Below, in pieces: positions 35,601 through 48,100 of a DNA stretch of 64,000 bases. Origin of the DNA: Whitmania pigra (taxonomy: Eukaryota; Annelida; Clitellata; Hirudinida; Haemopidae); NCBI GenBank assembly GCA_021613335.1, contig JAJTWR010000365.1, positions 3,083,396 to 3,147,395 on the forward strand. Reading direction: 5' to 3'. The notes beneath the pieces are model-generated. The model worked only from the letters and a program-made list of their open reading frames with translations, did not search any database and was not told the DNA's origin. Within the stretch, counting starts at the first letter, position 1, and every line of letters starts with the position of its first letter. The translations under genes and the position numbers were made by a program.

Positions 35601-38600
35601 GCTAAATGATTCCTAAAACATTTAATAATAACATTTAATATAAAGTAATACATTAACCGTTTAGCGCCAAGCAACAGAGGCACTTGAAAAAGATTCATTT
35701 AAATAATAATGACGTCAATATCATTGATACCTTGGAGGACTGATTCGATCTGATGGTCATCTGGGTGATCGGGGAACTTTCAATCAAATAAGTGTCTCCA
35801 CACAATTTTCTCCAAACGTAACCATTCTCATCATTTAAACTTCCCAATATTAAAAGGTTGAAAAGAAAGTAATCAACGCCCTCAATAACCTGAAAATAAT
35901 TTGAAAGCAATACATGCAACTTGTCAGTAAAACCGCCAACTCAAAACCAAGGGGTCACTTGCTTCTCAACAAAACTGGTGGTGCATGGGTATTTAATAAT
36001 TTTAGCCGCCACGTAGATGTAATGTCATGCATTTAATTAATTTATAATTCAGCTGAATCTTTTGAAATGTGAAAGCTAATATATGTTAATAATATAGTCT
36101 GACAACCTCTGATGATACATCGAAATGGATGAATCTTTTAAAAGCACTTTTATCTTCAAGTGAAAACGTTCTTAAACGCTTTACAATAGAGGACAAATTG
36201 ACTTCTTTGTCTTGCAGGGGAATGGTTAGAAAAGATGGGTTTTTACCACTTTTAAGTTTAGATTGTTCAACTATCTTTTTAACTTTCAATGATTTTCCAT
36301 TTCCGGCTTTATCTGATTTGATCAGCCAGGCAGAATATCTAAAATGGTGCAACAAATTAGAATAATGCCTAAAAATTGACTCCGAATTACACTCATCTCA
36401 CTTCTCTGTATCATTGAGAATCTTTGTAGAATTTTTCATTAGATGATGATGTACATATTTTTGAATATCTCTTACATCAAGAGGTGTAAACTTCACTTTG
36501 AATTTGTGTAAGGCATCAGCGATGGGTGAATGCGCGTTGCTATCACAAACAACGACAAATTTTGTATCTGTATTAAAATTGTTTTAAAACTTTTTAGCAT
36601 CATTACATACAAGCTCAATGAGGTGGCATTTTAGTATTTCAGTATTTTATATCATTTAATATGACTTTCAATATATAGTTAATTTATGCATTATAAATTG
36701 TGAATAGGGGTGCTTGTGGCAGTGAAAGCTGGATTTCAAATGCCATAGCGATTGCTGCTTTTACCGTCGCTTCATAAACGCCATCCGCTGAGCCAACTGC
36801 ACGAAGCCCGTGTAGCTATATATCGTCCATATATTGTCTCCAATAATTAAGAATTTAGGACCTTCAATCGAGAGCAAAGATTTTTCGACACTGACTGCAA
36901 CGTTGTAATCGAGTAATTCAACCCGTGCTAAGCAATACAGCTTCCCACTCTTGTTTGCTTTAGCTCTCAGGCACATGATTTCAATCTGAGGCAAAATAAT
37001 GTCAGTCTAAAATAATATACTTTAATATTAATTTAAGATACAAAAATAATAAACGATCACTTCTTCGGCTGAAGTATTTTGACTGCATACTAAGACTTCA
37101 TCAATATTTGGGAATGGTATTTCAATTGAATTAGCATAAATGGATAAGATAGTAATCCAAATTTCACCTTAAAGCAATTCAAATTGTAAAAATGCTTTAC
37201 TTCAAACATTCCTTATTTCGGTATGTCAACATTAAAAAAGCTTTACCCCGATCGCTCAGCACAAGGCTCAATCTTTCTTCTTTCATTTGATTTGGAAAAA
37301 CACGCGGTTGTGTACCTTCTGATATTTAGAAAAAAATAATAATTTTACAAATATTCGTTATATATTTAAGAACAGTGGCATAGCCATAATTTCAAAATTG
37401 GTCGAGATTGGAAAGGAGGCAAATTATTTACAAATAATACAAGTACGTTGTATTGGAGGAGTCGTGACAAATTAATTTTTCTCTAAAGGCACTTATGGAA
37501 TGCAAAGATACTTGTAATTTAGTTGCCGTAACATATAATACGTAATAAATATTTATGTGGAAAGGTTTCCTAATTTAATGGAGCTGTAATACGATCAACA
37601 AAATAATTGTAAATTATTATTTATGAATAGTAAGGATTTAGAAAAATATCAAGAGGCAAACTGTCTGATAGAGATACATTTAGTTCAGTTGCCCACACCT
37701 TATACTCGGTAGGATAGTAATAATTAAATTTAGTGGATGGATACTTAAAGACTGGACACTGTTTTGGATTGAGTGAGTTGGTGGATGAGTGAGTGAGTGG
37801 ATGAGTGACAGTGACTGAGTGACTGGCTAAGTGGGCAACTGAGTAGTTCGCCCATGGCGTGAAGAGATTATTGCGAGATTATTGCAAGATTGACAACGTA
37901 AAATAAAATTCTAAATAACATTACAAATTCAAATTACCAGATTTTGAACCAAGATTTTCGAGAATTTGACCAACAAGTTCAACACTAATGTAATCCGCAA
38001 ATCCCGAATCAACTTTCTGTAAAAACATTTCCCATATTTCTAAAAAGTCGCTTTCCAATGAGCTGAAAGTTAAAAAAGACTTTGCAAAGTTGTGATTCAC
38101 AAATATCTATTTTAATATAATATAACAATAAATAAATACTATTTGATAATAAATTTAATAACCTTAGAAATATTTTCCTACAATTGAAATTACAAAATTG
38201 TGCATCACGAATATCATAGTGTTACTTTTGCAAAGTCGATCTGTCTCTGACATTTTTTATTTGACTTTTTAAAAAGTCATGAAAAAATTCTTCTTCTGTT
38301 TCTTTTTGTTCCACACGTTCATGAGGTTGTTGAAAACGATTTTTATTGGCCATGCACCACGAAATACCTGAAAATGTGTCGAATATTCAAAATAAAATTT
38401 TATAAAATGAAAAAATCGCCTAATAAGACAATTACAAAATAAGTATACTATTTGCGAAAAAGAAATAGTTGTCGTCCAACCTTTTGCAATGTTCTCAGAA
38501 TCAACATTTTCTTCCGCAGCTTTAGCGAGAGACAATGGAAATCCACATTTTAGAAGAGCTTTGACAAATGAACTCAGTGAATCTTCTTCTGAAAAAACAT

Positions 38601-41600
38601 TTTCAGGAATTTTATCTGATTCAGCGTTGTGTGACTTTAAAAGCTGTTGGCGAGCCTTTGTTGCTGCCAGCAATAATTCTTTTTTTGTGCAAGATGGTTG
38701 AACAAGGGACAAAAGTTGTGAAAGTTCCAATTCAATATTTTCAATTTGTTCACTAAAACTCTTTGCAATTTCTCTTTGAAGTAATACAAGTTGTTTTGTT
38801 GTAAAGAAATTTATGAAGTTATTTTTCTGCCTCTTCTCTTGTATATAGTCATCCCATTTCGTCAGGAAGTTTTCCAAGACACCACAAAATGTTTCTATTT
38901 TTTCATAAATTTTGAGATTTTCGGCATCCTTGTTGATTCCCAAGATGTATTCAGGGTTCTGATTATTGGAACTGAAATCTATTCTCGCAAAATGCTTTTT
39001 AGTGGTGTCGCAGAAAAATGTGATTTTCCAAATTGTAAACATGCAACATCCTTTCTCCACCAACTTCAAGTAGGCATTTGCAAGTCTTAGTACTCCTTCT
39101 AATGTCTAATTTAAAAAATAATGCATTTGAATTAAATTAAATTTCAAATGCCCGAATTATGAAAATATTTAAATAATAAAATCATTGAACACAGATTAAG
39201 ATGAAGCTTATGAAGAATTTATGAGCTCGTTGTTTACCCAAGCGTCAATTCCTCAAATTAATTGACGAATTTCATGATTAGAGAAGCCATTTTATCTAGA
39301 AGCGGGAACATTAAATTTAGCTGTTGGAATGAGACTTTTTCATTTGACAGCATTAACATAACATAGCACAACATTTTGTTTATATTGGTTTAAGAAGATA
39401 AGCCACTTCTTTTTAAATCAACATCCAAATTTCAATAGTTTAAATAGTTTTACCGAATTTGAATACATTATCTTCTCATCAGGCTTATTTCAATAATCAC
39501 CGCACGACTCTATCGAGTTTCATCCGCCCAAATTCTCAATAGCAAGCGAAATGTGTTAATAAAACTCTGACCCTATTGAATTCTTCAACTCTTGTTTTTC
39601 CTAACTGTGCTTTTCCGGCAATGAGCATGAGTTTGCTCTGAAGGTCACTCAAATGTTTGATGTCATACACTTTCCACGTTTCACTGTCATTGAGATTTTT
39701 TGAAAGTTTCACTTGTTCTCTTTCTCCGTTTTCCAAGTAAAGCTTCGCATCGACGACATTTTCCAGTGTCTAAATATTGGTATATGACCGGTGATAATTA
39801 AAACAAAAATAGAATTAAGGCAAAGTATCTTTTATGTGTACGAACGAACCAGTGCACTGCTCTCTGTTATGCACAAGTTTCCAACGGAAAATATTCCCTT
39901 TGAACTAATGAGTGACGCAGTTTTAAGAACATTGACCTCCACTTCGCCATGAGACTCTTTTATTTCGTTTATCCATTCCAATTGGCGAGCTGCATCTTTC
40001 TGTATAAGCGATTATTTAAAAAAGTTATTAAAATTAAGTGGAAATGATGCTTTAATATTATTTTGTATGATCAAATTGACGAAATGAATTAGGTAATTAC
40101 AAATTTCTCAACAATCTGTGTGTCAACACGAGCAACATCCCAGACGGTTTTGCAAATTGAATAAAACTCAGCGAATCCCATTTCTGGCTTCAAATCATAG
40201 ATTAGAGAAGAATAAGCAGTTGTAGCTGCATGAAAACACGATGCTTTCTCAACTTCCATGTCCCCTTTACCTATTGCTGATATCAGGGCAAGGTCAACAA
40301 GAACCTTGATTTCTTTGGGACCTTCAAATAATCAAGAGATTAATAACAATCAAAAATAATATGTTATGATTTTAAATAGACAATTTATAAAACCTGAGAG
40401 AGATTTTCTTAACCAATCAACAAATCGTTTTCCTTCGATGAATACTTCCAAGCACATTTTTTGGATATCACTAAAATTTTGTAAATCTCCGTATTCTTCA
40501 AGTAACTCGGAAGTGAATTTGAGTGACAAACTTTCTTTTTGGGCCTTCAAAAAGAAACAATTTTATGATAAAAGGAATTAAAATTAATCAATGTTTAATC
40601 GTAATCAACTGCGCACAATGTCAGCAACTTTTTCGATATCCTCAAATGATCCCGTAAGATGAAATTTGCTTTTAAATTCGAGCATAACATCCGCTCCCTT
40701 TTTGCATTCATACAATTTTTTACAGTTGCTTAATTTGTTACGTAAAGTCTCAGTCTGGTTGACGTCTTTGCAAAGTAAGTGCAATTGCTTCAATATATCA
40801 CTGTCATTAAAATCTAATAACTTCTTAGGTATATCACACAATCGGATGCTTCCGTCTTTTAATGACACTAAGATACTTTCCCAGAGTTCCTTGCACGAAT
40901 GGAAAACATATTTTACAATATCAGTTAAGGTGGATTCGCGTTCAACATGTGACTCCTTCAGACAACGATCCCACAAGTCTTTCAGAATAACACTTTCTTG
41001 GTTCTTGTCAAGGAACTGCAGCATTTCCACTGCCTCTGGGGCAATCTGCATAATCTTCAACAATGACTGGTTATTGGTCTCCAGATTAGATATGTTTGAA
41101 AGGATTAAGTCATTTATTTCCAAAGCGATTTCTTGTTTAAATATGATTAGCTCGTCTGTTGATTGTAATTGCAGTTTATATATTTGTTGACCAAACGAAA
41201 GCATTATTGCTTGTTCAAACCAACCTGTATGAATATCCACACAGTATTTCATCAAGATCCTGATTTGTTTACATCTTTTTTTATATTTTTGAAGCTCAGT
41301 TTTTGAATTTTTCAATATATTTTTAATTTTATTTTCTGTTTGCCTCCAATCACTTTTATTTATGTAACAAGTTCGTTCAAGAACTCTTAAAAATTTTTTA
41401 GAGTTGTCTGATAATTCATTAAGCAATTTGATCTCAATATCTCCTGAGAACAGTGATTGCTGGACATTTTCTAGCGTGTTCATAGCATGAACCAATTTCA
41501 TTTCTGACTGCTCTCCCAAGCTTTTATTCCCTAAATAAAGTAAATGCTTGATTAGAGGCTTAATAAGAAAAAGGTAATTTTTAACGACTTACGATGGGCT

Positions 41601-44350
41601 TTGAGTAATTTGATAAATAATGAGTTATTTAGTGTAAATGCTAATATAGATGAAGCGTTATCGTCCTTGGGCCATATTTTTTTCAGTATCTCAATATGAA
41701 TGTCTTTGAATGTGTGCATCGTGTCTTTTTCGAATATTATATTCAGTTCGCTGGACTGCTTAAAAGAGAAAGGCTGACTGAACATATTAATCAAAAATTT
41801 GATGAAATTTAAAATGGTAAAAACATCGTCGTGAACAAATTAAATTTAATAATTTGTTAATAAAGCAAGCTCTAATTACCTTCAGTCTATTTTCCACTTC
41901 TCTTACCATATTATCGCACAACCAACTTTTTATGCTTTGGTGACACTTTGAGTTGTCCACAATTTTAGAAAATGTTTTACACTTGTCATGAAAGCGCAGC
42001 TGAAGAAATAAGATAATATAAATTATAAATCAAATTCAAAAGCCGAATTATTTACCTTTCCAAATTGTCCAATGATAATTTCTTTTATTGAAGTTTTGCT
42101 TTCAATTGGTAAGTCTAATAAACTAGAAAATATCTAAAACAAAATTGTATAATATCAACAGATTACCATTTCTAAAGATATGAAAAAGTAGAACTTCTAA
42201 AATAGAAGCTAAAAAAAACCACTTAAAAGATACATTTAAAGAATAAAGTTTTATTTTTTATTATTAACTTGATGTTACGCCGGCGTTGCTCGGGCTGAAG
42301 TAGAATATTTTATGAGAAATTTTGTAATATTAACTTAAATAATTATAAATAATTGAAAATTGTATTTAGTGAACTTCTACAAATTATAAGTTTATTTAAA
42401 AATGTAAGATGTTCTGCCCGGCATTACCCATGTGGAAGTAGGACATTTTTATGAGAATTTATAAGAAACTCTAGATAAACAAATGAAAAAATCTTGAATT
42501 TTATTATTTTACAAAATTTTGTGGTTAAATTTGAGTCGATTTGGGAATTTATGATATCTGTTGTTGCTTTTAATCACTTGGAATAAAAGTTTTGAATCAA
42601 CCTAATTTTATAAATAGAAATTAATTTAAATCAAAGTTATTTGCGTAGTTTTACTTCCGGAACGTCCTTAGAAGCAATGACAACATGCATCCATTGAGTC
42701 TGATTCACGTGAAGGACTCCTATCGAGGGGAGACCTTCGATATAAACATTTTGAGCGATTCGCTTAGGTCTAGAAGCACTAAAGGATTGCTCCTGATATT
42801 AAAAAAACACAGATTCTAATTTCAGATATCTAGGGAGGTGGCAGAAAGGTACTACTCGTCTGGGTCTCCGCCCACGTTGGAATCCTTAGTAATGAGAAGG
42901 TCGATGCATTAGCAAAAGCCGCAACTGCCAGGGAGCAAATAGACCGCTAGATCTCAGCGTTTATCAAGGATGTCAAAAGATTTATAGCCCGCAATATTAT
43001 CCAACAGTGGCAAACCAATTGGGACGACGAACCGCGAAACCAACACTACAAGTCTATGGATAAACTTGTGCAGACTAAGAGCGAGTTCCAAAGTACTTTA
43101 AGGAGGAAGGAGGTTCTTATCTCCAGACTCCGAGTTAGAAAATGTGCTCTGAATCAACACCTGTTTTTTTTTAAAACATCATCTAAATGCCAGGTATACC
43201 CTCAGGAAGATGAAAATCTACGGAATGTCCGGCCCAGTCTGCCCTGAGTCAATTAATTTAGTAATTTTGTGATTAACCTTTATTTAATTTATTATTATTT
43301 TATTCCTATTGTTATACTAATACATGTCATTACTGTTACACAGCTAACACTAACTAACAAGTCCAAATCATCCTAGTTATGAAACGGGTTTTAATCAAAT
43401 AAATAAAACAGTTTAGGGCGAGTATTTATAAATTTTCATTCATTACGAATAAATCATTTCTAAATATTTTTTAAAAATGTAATCAATTTTTTAGTCTCAA
43501 TATCTTAAAAACAATTTTGTAGTTCTTAATTTTTGGTAGATTTATTGCACGTTTGAATTTAGGAAGAACAAAATAAACAGACCTTGATATTTTCAAATGA
43601 AGGAGATGAAAAGAAAGATAGACTCGGCCAAGTAATTCTTGATATTATTAATTCAATTATTTGGTAGGACAAAGCATCATAATAATCTTTTCTTTCAGGC
43701 ATTTCTTCAATGTTTCCAAATTTAAATGCATTAAATAATGTCTGAACCATTATATCAATTGAAAAGCGTTTGATTTCATCTTTAAGGGATCCCTGCATCA
43801 CATGATTGAAGAAAGAATAAGTTAATTCCAAGATGTAATCAATATTTGTCGAAGTTTCTTGAGAGGATTCTTCTCTGTAATTGTGTTTTTTTTAATTAAA
43901 ATTACTCGATCTCAATTTAAATGAAATAATAAAATTCTCACTTTCCCAAACCACATAAAAATTCATCCACCAAAGATTTTATTTCTTTCAAACAGTTCAT
44001 CATAAGTACCTTAAATTTATTTAAAATATTTGGCTACAACGAAATAGTAATATTGTGTTTCTAGTTGCTATGAAAATCAAAGATAGTTAAAAATTGTCGT
44101 ACTTACGACTAGGCTGCTAACATCTATTTCATATTGTCATTGTTATGTTTAGCTGTTTATTGAATTTGTAAGAGCAATAATATTAATAATGATAATGATA
44201 ATGACAATGACGATGAAGACGAAGACGACGATGGCGCGACAATGATGATGATTATGATTGTGATGAAGATATAATAATAATAATAATAGAATAATAATAA
44301 TAATATAATAATAATAATAATAATAATAATAAGATAATAATAATAATATA

Positions 44351-44390
<40 letters not shown>

Positions 44391-44861
44391 GGATAATGAT
44401 AATGATAATGAATAATGATAATGATAATAATAATAATAAGAAGAAGAAGAAGAATAATAAGAAGAAGAATAATAATAATACTAATAATAATAATAAGAAG
44501 AATAATAATAATAATAAGAAGAATAATAATAATAATCCTAATAATCCTAATAATAATCCTAATAATAATAATAATATAATAATAATAATAATAAGAAGAA
44601 GAATAATAATAATAATGATAATGATAATAATAATAATAAGATAATAATAATAATAATCCTCCTAATAATAATAATAATGATAATGATAATGAATAATGAT
44701 AATGATAATAATAATAATAATCCTAATCCTAATCCTAATAATCCTAATCCTAATCCTCCTAATAATAATCCTAATCCTAATCCTCCTAATAATAATCCTA
44801 ATAATCCTAATCCTAATAATAATAATAATCCTAATAATAATAATCCTAATAATCCTAATCC

Positions 44862-44892
<31 letters not shown>

Positions 44893-44998
44893 GATGATGA
44901 TGACGATGACGATGACGATGACGATACGATGACGATGACGATGACGATAATGATAATGATAATAATAATAATAATCCTCCTAATAATCCTAATCCTCC

Positions 44999-45080
<82 letters not shown>

Positions 45081-45084
45081 AATA

Positions 45085-45126
<42 letters not shown>

Positions 45127-45143
45127 TAATAATAATAATAATC

Positions 45144-45174
<31 letters not shown>

Positions 45175-48100
45175 CATAATAATAATAATAATCCTAATAA
45201 TAATAATAATAATAATCCTAATCCTCCTCCTAATAATCCTAATAATAATAATAATAATAATAATCCTAATAATAATAATAATCCTAATCCTCCTAATAAT
45301 AATAATCCTCCTAATCCTAATAATCCTAATAATAATCCTAATCCTCCTAATAATCCTAATCCTCCTAATCCTAATAATAATAATAATCCTAATAATAATC
45401 CTCCTAATAATAATAATAATCAATAATAATAATAATAATCCTAATCCTAATCCTAATAATAATCATAATAATAATAATAATAATAATACCTAATAATAAT
45501 CCTCCTAATAATAATCCTAATCCTAATCCTAATCCTCCTAATAATAATCCTCCTAATAATAATAATCCTCCTAATAATAATAATAATCCTAATAATCCTA
45601 ATCCTAATCCTCCTAATAATAATAATAAATAATACTTTAGTTTCAATCCAGAATTTTCTTTAAAATTTGGCCTTAAAAATTAGAAAATAACAAATTTCAA
45701 AAAAAAAATTTAGTATATATTGATATAATGAAAATTTTTATTTTAAAATTACTATTATAATATTAAAACTAGCACAGGGAAAATAATATTACAACCTGCT
45801 TGGAATCCGTATTTGCTTCAGTCTTGATGAAAAATGTAACATTGGCAATACAAACGTCCAAAGAGAATCTTTTAGAACTAATTAATTGAGGGATTTTGTC
45901 CAAACTCATCATGGCTAAAAATGATCTTGGCAAAAGGTGATCGATTTCGAACATTGCAGTCAGATTATTCATACATTTTTCAGGAACCCTGAAAGATGGT
46001 TTAAAGTCCTAAAATGTCGAGCAAAGGTGGACAGTATTTCAAATAAATTATTTAAATATATACTTATTTTATTTGGTAGTTTAAATGCGGTAGGAAAATA
46101 TTAAATATTTTGTGTTTTTGCATTTTAAACACATTTCTTGAGTATTTTACATTTTTGAAAATATTTCTTCCAAAATACGTTTATTACAAATACTTTTGTG
46201 TTTGACAGGCATTTAGATAGCTTTTCGAGACTCATGGAACCGACAAAGTTCCTGTCTGAAGACCTCAATCAGCCCCATTCTTTAATTGATTCTTAACTTT
46301 ATTTCGATCTGCATTTTGATTGTGTTGATATCAACAATTTCAGGTTTTATTGGATGTAAGTAAGGATGTGCTCATGGCTTTCAAGCGGTCCTAAAATGCT
46401 ATTGTGATAAGTTACTAGTTCTATTTATTAAATTTGTTTTATATTTTTAGGACGTTTTATTTATAATAAAGTGGTGTTGTTTATAAAATTGAGTAATAAC
46501 GAACTTATGTTTAGCTTATATTTATAAGGAAACAAGGTGACCTCATGGTTTGGATGTTGCCTTGGAGCCAATCATTGAGATTGATCCACAAATTGTTAGG
46601 CCCTTGGGAAGATTATGTAACAATGGATGATGATAACAGTTTAGTCCACGTCCTATCAGCTAAGAATAAAAACACTGAGCAAATGACAATGATGAGAATG
46701 ACTAGAAAGATGACTCAGGACCAGTGATGGGCAAAATAAATCGCGATTGCGATTTAAATCGTGATTTAGGCAAGGTTGCGATTCGATTTGAACATTGTTG
46801 GATTAGATTTTGGCCTTAGTGATTTTGATTCGATTAGATTTGCCTTTTTTTTTATTCGATTTGCTTTTTCAAAATTCCACTACTTAGACGAAGGCTTTCA
46901 GCTGAGAACAAAGACGGCTGCTTACAGACACTTAGGGTCTCAACACACAGGAAAAAATTTTGAAGAAGTACTGTCAGAGTATGGGTTGCAGAGCATTGAC
47001 ATTGGATATTTTGTTACTGACAATGCCAGAAACATGCTCAAAGCATTCACAATATTTTCCGAGGAAGCTGCCAGGTTTGCCTTTGATCAAAAGGAAAATA
47101 AAAGATTATCTATATGTACTGATTATCAGACACCAATTTTTATCAGACACCTCTTTTTGGTTTCAATAAATAAATTAAAAAAAAAATAATAATAAAACTG
47201 TAAAAATGTTGGCTGTTAATTTCATTGTGTTTTGCTCGAAAATATTTGCAAAGATAGGGCAGCAGTAAATTTTGGAAGATTTGATTTGGGATTTGGGCAT
47301 TTGGAATTTGATTCTATCTAAGCTTAGAGCGGTGTCACATTTTTTGAGGTATTTTGTATTTTAAATAAAAATAGGTAATTTGTATTTTAATATTTTGAGC
47401 TCTTCAAAAAAATATTTTGTATTTTAATATTTTAAACATTTTTGCGAAGTATTTTAGTATTTGACATTTCAAATACTAAAGTAGTCAGTTTTTTGCCCAA
47501 CTCTAACATCGAGTTATATTTAAAAAAGTGCAACAATGCTTATTTATTTGTATAATTTTAAAGGTTAAGATTTTATTAAACGCAGTTTTATACTCTCCAT
47601 AATTCAACGAACTACACAATTGTATCATAGACTCAAATGACCAGCGTTAAATTCCTAATCTACAATATTCTTAATTCTACACTTGTAAATCACAAGTAAC
47701 GAGTAAAGAAATAATTCCTTACTTGATGTTCAATATTTTTTTCTTGCTCACTTCTACAAGTTGATGAACACTTGAAATACCCCACCATTCCTCCTTTTCA
47801 TGATCTTTATTTATATTTAGTTTCTGATATGGTTTTGATTTGCCTTCTAAAAAGTGAAGAAATGGCAATGTCATGATCCAATGGGGATTAAATGAACTTT
47901 CAGTCACGGTTGTTCCAAGAAAATGTAATAAAGCATCGGCAATTTTTCTAAAAAATAATATTTGTGGTATAAACTGCAAAACCAAACTAAAACCAACTTT
48001 ACGACAAACCTTTTCCAATGGTCGGGAAATAATTTGCAAAAATATTCATAACTGGCATGCATACTGTTAGCATCAGGTATGTTTATAAAGCAATTATATA

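Noticed and set aside
44700..45632. Telomere-like (CCTAAT)n
   Set aside because: Resembles but is not TTAGGG/CCCTAA, is interrupted by AAT units, and lies in the intron of a continuous gene.
44372..45646. Several ORFs of Asn/Ile/Pro or Leu/Gly repeats
   Set aside because: Simple-repeat translations inside an RNF213 intron.
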